This document shows positions 14,850 through 21,684 of a stretch of DNA of 64,000 nt, one piece after another (the first letter of the stretch is position 1; every line of letters starts with the position of its first letter). A program made the position numbers and the translations under genes. Source of the DNA: Microbacterium kunmingense. GTDB taxonomy: Bacteria > Actinomycetota > Actinomycetes > Actinomycetales > Microbacteriaceae. The stretch is from NCBI RefSeq assembly GCF_023155745.1, contig NZ_JAKNUS010000002.1, forward strand, positions 124,001-188,000, written 5' to 3'. The notes below the pieces were generated by a model. The model searched no databases. It was given only the letters and a program-made list of their open reading frames with translations, and had not been told where the DNA came from.

Positions 14850-15464
14850 ATGGCGACCATCACCGTCATCGAGAACCGGATCGACGAGATCCGCAACAAG
14901 GCCACCCAGATCCGGAACACCACCGCCCAGACGATCCGGGAGGTACGCGCCGACGCCCGCACCACGGCAGACGCGAAGAACGACGCCGTCGCCGAGCTCT
15001 CGGCCCGAGCGAACACCGCCATCCAGGCCGCTCACGACGAAGAGCTCGCGCTCCTCGACACCGAGATCACCTCGAGAGAGTGGGCTCTGTTCCGTGGCCT
15101 CGGCACCACCTCGGCCGACATCATCGCCCAGCGCGACGCGGAAGACCGTGCGCGCCGCATCGACACCGAACGGGAAGCCCGCGAGATCCTCGACACCGCG
15201 GTCGCATCCGCCGACCACAGCATGGCCCTCGCCGTGTTCCGCGCAGCCATCCGACAGGGCTGGGGCAACGTCATCACCGCGTTCACCAAGCGCTACCCCG
15301 ACAAGGCCACCGCCGCCGACGAACTCGCGAACCTCACCCACTTCCGCGACAACAACGACTTCGAACGCATGGGCATCTACTTCCCCTTCAGCGCACCCAA
15401 CGACGCATCATCGTTCGCCGACCGTGGCGAGACCAGCAGCATCGGCTCGACCCCGTTCGCGTGA
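14850..15464 (+). CDS. Coiled-coil protein of unknown role
   Basis: 204 residues with a good ribosome site (GAGAGGAA, 9 bases upstream). The first ~75 residues form a long charged helix ('ENRIDEIRNKATQIRNTTAQTI' onward), a second helix covers about 95-150, and the tail is Ser/Gly-rich. Abundance of Ala, Arg, Glu and Asp and no cysteines fit a scaffold-like or nucleoid-like protein. I did not recognise a family. Separated from the next gene by 107 bases. Confidence 0.65.
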   Translation: MATITVIENRIDEIRNKATQIRNTTAQTIREVRADARTTADAKNDAVAELSARANTAIQAAHDEELALLDTEITSREWALFRGLGTTSADIIAQRDAEDRARRIDTEREAREILDTAVASADHSMALAVFRAAIRQGWGNVITAFTKRYPDKATAADELANLTHFRDNNDFERMGIYFPFSAPNDASSFADRGETSSIGSTPFA

Positions 15465-15571
15465 CGATGACACCCCTGGCACCCACCCCCCAGCCCCTAG
15501 CGCTGAGAACCTCCGGGCTTAGCCGGAATCCCTCCCCGACTCGTACGCCGTGACCATCAGGAAGGTGTGAT

Positions 15572-16027
15572 GTGACCATTCAGGGCAGGTTGCTGCACGC
15601 GGTGGAACCCCCGCCGCCCCAGGAGTCGCGCGGGAAGCCGCATTACTCGGACGTCTTCAAGTCGAGCGCGGTCGCGCGGGTGCGGAGTGGTCAGAAGATC
15701 GCGCAGGTCGCTCGTGATCTCGGGATTGCTCGGAACACGTTGAAGGCGTGGATGGGTGACCCGGACACCGTTGCGCCGCCTGTCCCGTCGCCGACGTCGG
15801 AGACGTTGCTTGAGGCTGCTCGGTCGGGCTCCCGGTTGGCGGTTCTGATCGCGCTGCGGGACGAGGTCGCTGGGAAGATCGCCGCCGGCATCGCTGCGCG
15901 GGAACTGCCCACGAACGCACGGTTGCTCGACGAGCTCATGCGGGAGATCGAAGCGCTCGAGCGGGATGACGACCCGTACGACGCGGCGCTGATCCCCGAT
16001 GAGGACTTCGACCCGAGCATGGTCTGA
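15572..16027 (+). CDS. Small terminase subunit-like HTH protein
   Basis: 151 residues from GTG 15572, ribosome site GAAGG 7 bases upstream. Residues 28-62 ('FKSSAVARVRSGQKIAQVARDLGIARNTLKAWMGD') are a helix-turn-helix of the homeodomain-like type. The second half ('SRLAVLIALRDEVAGKIAAG' then 'LLDELMREIEALERDDD') is a helical oligomerisation-like region with an acidic tail, as in small terminases of actinophages. An IS3 OrfA-like protein has a similar HTH but no such C-terminus, and no transposase follows. Small terminases select DNA for packaging; satellites use their own to redirect helper packaging. Confidence 0.55.
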   Translation: MTIQGRLLHAVEPPPPQESRGKPHYSDVFKSSAVARVRSGQKIAQVARDLGIARNTLKAWMGDPDTVAPPVPSPTSETLLEAARSGSRLAVLIALRDEVAGKIAAGIAARELPTNARLLDELMREIEALERDDDPYDAALIPDEDFDPSMV

Positions 16028-16034
16028 GGCTCTG

Positions 16035-16304
16035 ATGACAGATACCGAAAAGACGATGGTCGAACTCATCGACGGTTCACTCGATCGGCTGGGGGTGCCA
16101 GCCGCGTGCGACTTGCGGACCGCGGCTATCGCACTGGCCCGGGTGTTCGACGGTGACGATCGCGCGGGCCACATGGCGCCCGCGTCTGCTGCGCTCCTCG
16201 ATCTGATGCGGGGCACGCGGGAGATATACGGGTCGCTGTCGCTGGAGGAAGCGCTCGAGATGTGGCTGACCCCCCTGACTGATGAAGGAGACACTGATGG
16301 CTGA
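16035..16304 (+). CDS. Hypothetical protein
   Basis: 89 residues from ATG 16035, 8 bases after the upstream stop. Helical: 'TMVELIDGSLDRLGVPAACDLRTAAIALARVFDGDD', then 'SAALLDLMRGTREIYGSLSLEEALEMWL'. No motif recognised. Its 3' end overlaps the start of the next gene by 8 bases, and the next gene's AAGGAG ribosome site lies inside it, so the two are coupled. Confidence 0.7.
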   Translation: MTDTEKTMVELIDGSLDRLGVPAACDLRTAAIALARVFDGDDRAGHMAPASAALLDLMRGTREIYGSLSLEEALEMWLTPLTDEGDTDG

Positions 16305-17466
16305 ACTGTCCGTCGACATCGACGTGAACACCGGCTCCGCCGTCTCGAACGTGGAGAAGCTGGGGCAGTCGTTCAGCGACGCTGCTAGGGAACTCCTTGA
16401 GATCGTCGACGCTGGCAAGCGTGCCGGGAAATCGACCGAGGACATCGCCCGTGACATCTCGAAGAAGTACGACGTCGCTTTCGATGATGCGAAGCGTGGC
16501 GTCGAGAAGCTCGAGAACGCACTCGAGGATGTCGGCCGGGAAGGCGGCCGCGCCGGCGACAAGCTCCAGGACGCCCTGAAGGACGTGGAGCGCCGCGCCG
16601 AGGACACCGGCGACGGGATCAAGAAGGGAATCGGGGACGGGCTCAGAGAGGCCGGCGACGAAGCGAAGCAGTCGGGTCGGGAAGCGGCAGCGTCGTTCAG
16701 TGGCGAGTGGACCGACGTCGGCGACTTCATCCAGGAGACTGTCGCGAACGGGCTCGGAGGGTTCGGGCCCCTCGGTGTCGCTGCCGGCATCGCGGGCGCC
16801 GCGGGGATCGGCCTCGTTACAAACGAGATCATCAAGCAGCAGGAAGAAGCGACACGTCTCAAGGAGTACTTCGCCGACGCCTATAAGAGCGCCGCCGAGG
16901 AAGGCCGAAAGTACCTCGACACCGCGACCATCCTGGCCGAGGCCAACAGCATCATTTTCGACGACGACCGCGCCAACGAGTACAAGGAGATCCTCGAGGA
17001 GAGCAACAAGCTCAACATCGACGCGAACACCCTCGTCCTCGCCCGCGCCGGCGACCAGGAGTCCCTGAACGTCGTGCTGCAGGCCACCGCCGACAAGGAA
17101 CGTGAGGTGAAGGCCGCGGCGGAGGAGGCAGGCTCCACTGCGATCCGCCTCGCCGGTAACGAGGTTCGCGAGCTCGAGAAGATCCAGGGGCGCTATGAGA
17201 ACATCGGGCAGCTGCACGGCGAGAACGCTGGGAAGCTCGCGAATGCGACCGGGATCGCGGCTCAGTTGCACCAGCAGGAGCGGGATCAGATCAACCGCAC
17301 GGCTGACACCGCCGCGGCTCGCTATGACGGGCTCGCTCGCCAGTATGGTGTTCCGCTCCGAGGGAAGGTAGTGATGGATGTGGACGACTCAGCCGTTCGC
17401 AACTACAAGCCCCCGTCCATCCGAGGCACCGTGCGGCTCTCGCCCGGTGTCGACCAGATCGGCTGA
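16297..17466 (+). CDS. Short tape-measure-like protein
   Basis: 389 residues from ATG 16297 with AAGGAG 8 bases upstream. The N-terminus 'ELSVDIDVNTGSAVSNVEKLGQSF' followed by long charged helices is the usual opening of phage tail tape-measure proteins. A hydrophobic stretch at about residues 151-172 ('GGFGPLGVAAGIAGAAGIGL') would be the membrane-insertion part, and helices follow to residue ~360. Typical tape measures exceed 700 residues, so this is either a truncated relic or a dedicated short protein. No other tail gene is present. Confidence 0.6.
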   Translation: MAELSVDIDVNTGSAVSNVEKLGQSFSDAARELLEIVDAGKRAGKSTEDIARDISKKYDVAFDDAKRGVEKLENALEDVGREGGRAGDKLQDALKDVERRAEDTGDGIKKGIGDGLREAGDEAKQSGREAAASFSGEWTDVGDFIQETVANGLGGFGPLGVAAGIAGAAGIGLVTNEIIKQQEEATRLKEYFADAYKSAAEEGRKYLDTATILAEANSIIFDDDRANEYKEILEESNKLNIDANTLVLARAGDQESLNVVLQATADKEREVKAAAEEAGSTAIRLAGNEVRELEKIQGRYENIGQLHGENAGKLANATGIAAQLHQQERDQINRTADTAAARYDGLARQYGVPLRGKVVMDVDDSAVRNYKPPSIRGTVRLSPGVDQIG

Positions 17467-17478
17467 CCCGAGGCGACA

Positions 17479-17808
17479 ATGGCACCCATGACCAGCAACC
17501 CCGCAGACCTGGATAGGCTCATGCTTCTAGTCCTCGATTACGCGCGCGCGAATGTCACAAAGGACTTCGAGCACACGCCGGACGAAGTCCGATTCACGCT
17601 TCCCGGTGGTGATGTGCAACCTCTCGTGACGGCGGCGGGTCTGCTCGTCGCCCAGTTCGCGGCGGAGCTTGCTCTGGCGCACGACACGACCCCTGAGCAC
17701 ATCATCGACATCATCCGCGGGACGCACGAGACACCCGACGAGGCCATCGAGAAGTTCCAACGCGACCTCGACGAGTTCGGCACCGGCCCCGATACGGTGA
17801 CCCCATGA
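17479..17808 (+). CDS. Hypothetical acidic protein
   Basis: 109 residues from ATG 17479 (GAGG 5 bases upstream); a second ATG is at 17488. Helical and acidic, with 'LLVLDYARANVTKDFEHTPDEVRFTLPGGDVQPLVTAAGLLVAQFAAELA' and an acidic C-terminus. No cysteines, no signal. Not recognised. Overlaps the next gene by 4 bases. Confidence 0.65.
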   Translation: MAPMTSNPADLDRLMLLVLDYARANVTKDFEHTPDEVRFTLPGGDVQPLVTAAGLLVAQFAAELALAHDTTPEHIIDIIRGTHETPDEAIEKFQRDLDEFGTGPDTVTP

Positions 17809-18113
17809 ACGCTCACGAGCAAAGCCGGAACCCATTCACAACATTCCTCACCGTGGCCGGCGCTCTAGCGCTCACGGCTGGTGTTCTGCTCGCCGTGTAC
17901 GCCTCAAGCGAGGCGAACAGGTACTCCAGCACGATGAGCACGGTCGAGGTCGCCGCGATGGGCGCGTGGAGCGACTTCCTCCTCCTCGTCGGCATCGTCG
18001 CCCTCATCGGCGCGACGGTCCTCGCGGGCGTTAGGTGGCTGCTCAGCGTGCCGGAAGCGCAGAAGGCCCCCGCGACCGGCGCCACGGATCACACCGCAGC
18101 AGACGGGCTGTGA
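17805..18113 (+). CDS. Two-helix membrane protein
   Basis: 102 residues. Two membrane helices: about residues 14-34 ('FLTVAGALALTAGVLLAVYAS') and about 52-78 ('GAWSDFLLLVGIVALIGATVLAGVRWL'). Between them is a short polar loop; both ends are likely cytoplasmic. Role unknown; small membrane proteins in this position of islands can be superinfection-exclusion or lysis-related factors, which is speculation. ATG overlaps the upstream stop. Confidence 0.7.
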   Translation: MNAHEQSRNPFTTFLTVAGALALTAGVLLAVYASSEANRYSSTMSTVEVAAMGAWSDFLLLVGIVALIGATVLAGVRWLLSVPEAQKAPATGATDHTAADGL

Positions 18114-18259
18114 GCGCAGTGGACGAGTTCGCCCAACCCATTTGCCCCCGCTGCCATACAGTCCTCCGCGATGACCCGCGCGGGTTCGAGTGCATGACTT
18201 GCGGGATCGTCTACCAGCGCGACGGTAAGACCCTGCAGCGCGTCGTCGACGCCGGGTAG
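18110..18259 (+). CDS. Small zinc-ribbon protein
   Basis: 49 residues from the GTG at 18110, which overlaps the preceding stop; a longer upstream frame is not supported. CPRC and CMTC pairs, 17 residues apart, make a classic single zinc ribbon: 'ICPRCHTVLRDDPRGFECMTCGIVY'. Such mini-proteins are frequent in actinophages. Followed by a GGAGGAAGG ribosome site for the next gene. Confidence 0.75.
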   Translation: MSAVDEFAQPICPRCHTVLRDDPRGFECMTCGIVYQRDGKTLQRVVDAG

Positions 18260-18297
18260 AATCGACGCCTCTCGGCCGGAGGAAGGAACCCCGGCAC

Positions 18298-18613
18298 TTG
18301 GGCACCAACCGCAGATACGCGGACACCGTCGACCGTCAGATGAGCGACCGGGTCCTCGAGCGCACCGCCGCACAAGGCCCTCTGCAGACCCTCACGCGGG
18401 CGGAACTGCAGCTTGACGAGCTCCCCTGTACCACCGACCCGAAACCCCGCACAGTGCGCGCCTGGGTCAGGTTCGGGACGACACCGGTTCAGGTCGACGC
18501 GGAAGCGTGCATGTGGACACCCCGCGCCGTCGCGCTACGGTTCCGGGTCGCCCGGCAACGAATACCGATGCTGGGTGTGGTCGAGCGCTGTCGAGACCGC
18601 GTGGTCCGACTAG
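18298..18613 (+). pseudogene. Actinophage-type small protein with one-base frameshift
   Basis: TTG start after GGAGGAAGG. The opening 'GTNRRYADTVDRQMSDRVLERT' and 'LTRAELQLDELPCTTDPKPRTVRAWVRFG' match a protein family common in actinobacterial prophages and islands. At about 18551-18553 (CCC) the frame goes wrong. Skipping one base restores V-A-G-N-E-Y-R-C-W-V-W and ends at 18613, giving 104 residues. Two facts support that frame: the family usually ends with such a Trp-rich tail, and the restored stop meets the opposite-strand stop at 18610 with a 4-base tail overlap. Unshifted, the ORF would run 234 bases over that gene. A sequencing error is possible. Confidence 0.65.
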
Positions 18614-19020
18614 CTCGGGCCGCTCACGTTGGCCTTGAACCGCAACGTGGTTGGCTCAACCCCCTCGACCCGAAATTCAAGGTCGTAGACGCCTCCTGCG
18701 GGGAGCCCATACTCGAGGGGGAACGCAATCGGAAGATACGTAGGGGTATCGAGTTCAGGTGGTCCGTTGAACTCACCTGCGATATCGCCCCCGAGCATGG
18801 CGATCTGCTCACCGGCCGAGTTGGTCACCCTTATCGTGAATGACAACGAGATCGCCGTAGTCGACCCGTCGAGCTCCAGGTCCACGAGAACCGCCAAGTA
18901 GCATCCCATCGGCGCTGGGTATGCGGGCCGGTGGAGTTGAGTAACGCCGGCCGAGACGATGGTTAGGAGTCCATCTCGGACGCTCGCAAAGTCAGCGATT
19001 GTCGCGGTGGCAATCTTCAC
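18610..19020 (-). CDS. Unknown beta-rich protein, third gene of right-end cargo operon
   Basis: 136 residues. 'KIATATIADFASVRDGLLTIVSAGVTQL' at the start and alternating strands thereafter ('SLSFTIRVTNSAGEQIAML', 'GVYDLEFRVEGVEPTTLRFKANV') resemble DUF6941-type proteins, a beta-sandwich family of unknown role; that match is tentative. Start overlaps the upstream stop by 4 bases. The gene is on the opposite strand from the rest of the element. Confidence 0.7.
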   Translation of the reverse strand: MKIATATIADFASVRDGLLTIVSAGVTQLHRPAYPAPMGCYLAVLVDLELDGSTTAISLSFTIRVTNSAGEQIAMLGGDIAGEFNGPPELDTPTYLPIAFPLEYGLPAGGVYDLEFRVEGVEPTTLRFKANVSGPS

Positions 19021-19514
19021 GCGGCGACCCGGCGGTCTGCAAGCCGCACCCTTCGGAGCCCGCCGCGGGATGACCCATGGAACTGGACATGCATCTGAGA
19101 CCCAGAAGTCCGGGGTTGCACCGATGCGTGAGTCGAAAAGCCGTCCCAGTCAACGCTAAGAAAAATCAGGCGGTTCCCGTAGTCGACGTGCTCCACACGA
19201 CCGGTAGAGAGGAAGTCTCCGTCGTCGTCGGGCTGCATTGCGGTTACGAGTTCACCGACGTGGGGGACCTCGGAGACCTCTTCGAACCCCACAACAGCCC
19301 ACGAGGGGTTTCGTCTGCTCACTCGGTTCGGATTCACTGGCACGCGCTTGATCGACGAGGATACGCGTGGGCGAAGTGTATCGACGATGCGAGCGCCATC
19401 GGTGATGATGGCGCCGTCCAGGAGGGCATTGCCAATGATCACAGCATTAGTCACGGCACCTTTGATTGCAACGTTTGTCAGGGCACCGTTGAACAGGGTA
19501 CCGGCGATACTCAT
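19017..19514 (-). CDS. Unknown protein with pentapeptide-like N-terminus, second gene of cargo operon
   Basis: 165 residues. Residues about 5-43 show a hydrophobic residue every fifth position (L-T-N-V-A, I-K-G-A-V, T-N-A-V-I, I-G-N-A-L, L-D-G-A-I, I-T-D-G-A), like a short degenerate pentapeptide-repeat helix. The rest includes 'GELVTAMQPDDDGDFLSTGRVEHVDYGNRLIFLSVDWDGF', a likely small beta-barrel. C-terminus is Arg-rich. Overlaps both neighbours by 4 bases. Not recognised. Confidence 0.65.
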   Translation of the reverse strand: MSIAGTLFNGALTNVAIKGAVTNAVIIGNALLDGAIITDGARIVDTLRPRVSSSIKRVPVNPNRVSRRNPSWAVVGFEEVSEVPHVGELVTAMQPDDDGDFLSTGRVEHVDYGNRLIFLSVDWDGFSTHASVQPRTSGSQMHVQFHGSSRGGLRRVRLADRRVAA

Positions 19515-19903
19515 GAGAGCCTCTCTCTTGTCCTGGTCTCAAAGATTTGCTCTAACCTCACCATAGCGGCGTCGCTGGCTTGGCGTCCAAGGATCAGGTC
19601 GTGGTGATCTGGAGGCGGTTCCGATCTCACAAGGCGGAAACCCGCATTCGACAATTCCTTCTCGGTTACTACAGCCAGCCACCGAGCGTTGCGCGACTTC
19701 CGGATGGAGTTCTTTAGCTCATGGAGAGTGCGCTCGACGTCGCCGCCGTCGTGTGTCACGGCGAAAACCGAGATCGAGGCGGGCGGATCTGTGTCGCCTT
19801 CTGCGAGTCGGGAACGACGATCGATCTCCACGTCCTTTTCGATCTGTTCCTTCGTCCATCTCCACGCACGACCCACCAGCAACTCACCGGCGGCCAACTC
19901 CAT
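19511..19903 (-). CDS. Unknown protein, first gene of cargo operon
   Basis: 130 residues. Mixed alpha/beta: a basic/acidic helix ('WRWTKEQIEKDVEIDRRSRLAEGD'), a strand 'SISVFAVTHDGG', helix 'DVERTLHELKNSIRKSRNARWLAVVTEKELSNAGFRLV', then 'PPPDHHDLILGRQ'. No membrane helix. I do not recognise a family. It begins 75 bases inside the right attachment repeat. Its region is much poorer in G+C than the host (30 of 60 bases at 19501-19560, against 46 of 60 at 22021-22080). Confidence 0.65.
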   Translation of the reverse strand: MELAAGELLVGRAWRWTKEQIEKDVEIDRRSRLAEGDTDPPASISVFAVTHDGGDVERTLHELKNSIRKSRNARWLAVVTEKELSNAGFRLVRSEPPPDHHDLILGRQASDAAMVRLEQIFETRTRERLS

Positions 19904-19960
19904 GATTCGAGACTGTATCTCAGGACACGTAGGTAACTGGGCAGTTCGACGCTGGAAAGA

Positions 19961-20827
19961 TCAGAACTGAGTGTTGCGCGGTACGAGCATGGCGATCTCG
20001 TTCCGCCCCGCGCGTTCGATGAGGGCGCGTTTGGCCTCCTCGCGGGCGTCGAGTGCCTGCGCGTGGAGGACCTGGGCCAGCGGTGCGCCGCGGTCGATGG
20101 CGGCGACGAGATGATCGACGGCGCGGGAGACAGCGGGCGAGTCCACCCGTGAACCCAGATCGATGAGGGCATCGGAGAGGGAGGAGCCCGTTCCGACGGC
20201 GACGACCGCGGCGCGCACTTCCGCCGTCACCTCGCCTCCCTCCAGATTACCGACGCGACGCAGAGCGTCGAGCATGCCCTCACCGGCCGAGAGGCAGAGG
20301 GCGAGGAACTCCAGCACGGTGGGCAGTTCGTCCTCGATGCGGGCCCGGCGCTGCCGGGCGGCGCGCGACAGTCGCAGATCGCAGGCCATCGCTCCCCCCA
20401 CCGCGAGCAGCGGAGGGAGCACGGCCAGCGCCGCGGATCCGCGACCGGCGAGGACGAGAACGACGACGATCACGGCGCCCACGACGAGGCCCGCGAGGGC
20501 GAGCGCCAGCTGGCGTCCGCGGAAGGTCGTGACGTCGCTCGCCCACCCCGCTTGGCGGAGGCGTCGCTCGATCGCGGTCGACCCGCCCAGGCGAGCGGTG
20601 AGCGCTTCCTTCGCCTGCTGCCAAAGGGCGGCGACATCGTCGCCGAACCCTATCGTCGCGGGTGTGACGCCGATCGGATCGGTGATGTCGCGGATGTAGG
20701 GGGCGATGCGTTGACTCAGCGACGCCGAGCGCCACCGGGGAACGCGCGAGAGCAGGAGCAGAAGTCCCGCGCCGAAGGCGACGCCCAGGACGATCGCGAG
20801 CGACGCGTCGGTGAGGGCGAGGGTCAT
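19961..20827 (-). pseudogene. tadC: 5' fragment of tadC (type II secretion F domain), cut by element
   Basis: 288 codons from the ATG at 20827, which overlaps the tadB stop. The product has N-terminal membrane helices, a cytoplasmic T2SSF domain ('LPTVLEFLALCLSAGEGMLDALRRVGNLEGGEVTAEVR') and 'RAGRNEIAMLVP', then five foreign residues (R-N-T-Q-F) and a stop. The missing final 26 residues, including the last membrane helix, are at 7664-7743. The join restores a TadC of about 309 residues. The truncated product would lack its last helix and is probably inactive, so the pilus is probably off while the element is integrated. Confidence 0.9.
19978..19989. repeat. Right attachment-site repeat (attR)
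   Basis: GCGGTACGAGCA, the partner of 7744-7755. To its right the sequence is tadC coding (minus strand, ending in I-A-M-L-V-P); to its left the tadC frame runs into element DNA and stops after R-N-T-Q-F. Confidence 0.75.
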
Positions 20828-21684
20828 CGCGCCCACCTCCGGGGTTCGGGAAGGCGCCCGATGCGCAGCATGATGCGAAACGCCACCACCGAGACGACGG
20901 CCCCTCCCACAATGAGGACCATGCCTTCGCCGGTGGCGTACGCGGCGGCACCCTCGGGGCGGAGGGCGAGGAGCGCGAGGATGACCCAGGGCGCGGCGGC
21001 GCCGAGGACGGCCGCACCGCGGACCCACGACTGACGCGCGTCGACCTCCGCACGAATGGCCGCATCGGAACGAACCGACGCGGAAAGGGCGCGGAGGACC
21101 GTGGTCAGCTCCGTGCCGCCCACCTGGCGCGCCATCCGCAGCGTCTCGATGACCCGATCAGCCACGGGGTCGGCCAGGCTGTCCTTCAGCGCCAGGATCG
21201 CGGAATCGACGTGACCCGACGCCGCGAGGTCGGCGGCGAACCGCCGGAAGCTCGGCCGGAGCGGGAGCGGTGCCGACTGCCCGAGGCTCGCCACCGCATC
21301 GGGAAGCGACATCCCCGCCCGAACCGAGGCCACGAGGAGATCGCACACGTCGGGCCAGAGCGACCGCCGGGTCCTCCTCATCCGGTCGCGGCGCGCCCGC
21401 ACCCACCAGTACGGGGCGACGGCCGCCCCGGCGAGGGCGACGAGCGCGAGGGGAAGCACGGAGGTGACGAGGAACGTGACCGCGGCGACGACGACGGACA
21501 TCATCAGCGAGAGCGCCGCGAGGGCCATCGGCGTGATGCGCGCGAGGCCCGCTTCCCGGAGGAGCTTCATCGTCCTGCCGTCCCGTCGCGAGACCATGGG
21601 CTTCACCCCGGTCGCCGGCCAGAGCCAGGGAGACAGGGCGAGCAGGACCCCTGCGGCGAGCGTGCCGCCCCAGAGGAGCGTCAT
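20824..21684 (-). CDS. tadB: Tad pilus inner-membrane platform protein TadB
   Basis: 286 residues. N-terminal membrane helices, then a T2SSF domain: 'LWPDVCDLLVASVRAGMSLPDAVASLGQ' and a helical bundle, then two C-terminal helices. TadB and TadC form the platform that pilins are assembled on, driven by TadA. ATG overlaps the tadA stop and its own stop overlaps the tadC start, a tightly coupled tadABC block. Confidence 0.9.
   Translation of the reverse strand: MTLLWGGTLAAGVLLALSPWLWPATGVKPMVSRRDGRTMKLLREAGLARITPMALAALSLMMSVVVAAVTFLVTSVLPLALVALAGAAVAPYWWVRARRDRMRRTRRSLWPDVCDLLVASVRAGMSLPDAVASLGQSAPLPLRPSFRRFAADLAASGHVDSAILALKDSLADPVADRVIETLRMARQVGGTELTTVLRALSASVRSDAAIRAEVDARQSWVRGAAVLGAAAPWVILALLALRPEGAAAYATGEGMVLIVGGAVVSVVAFRIMLRIGRLPEPRRWAR

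Larger units (their letters stand above)
7744..19989. mobile_element. 12.2 kb serine-integrase element in tadC; candidate phage satellite
   Basis: Bounded by near-identical 12-base repeats (GCGGCACGAGCA left, GCGGTACGAGCA right) and by the two halves of tadC. Content from left: serine integrase, two unknown genes, tRNA-Arg, four small genes, a prim-pol/RepA ATPase, a WhiB-like protein, an excisionase-like HTH protein, a coiled-coil protein, a small-terminase-like protein, a tape-measure-like protein, small membrane and zinc proteins, then a minus-strand cargo operon. There is no large terminase, portal, capsid or lysis gene, and no conjugation gene. Replication plus packaging-like genes without structural genes is the profile of a phage-inducible island. 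The satellite label is inference; a degraded prophage is the alternative. Confidence 0.8.

Noticed and set aside
15572-16027. IS3-type transposase OrfA
   Set aside because: The HTH is similar, but no DDE transposase or terminal inverted repeats are present and the C-terminal half differs.
18614-18843. Continuation of the plus-strand frame after the frameshift
   Set aside because: It lies over the opposite-strand gene and loses the family's normal ending; the corrected frame stops at 18613.
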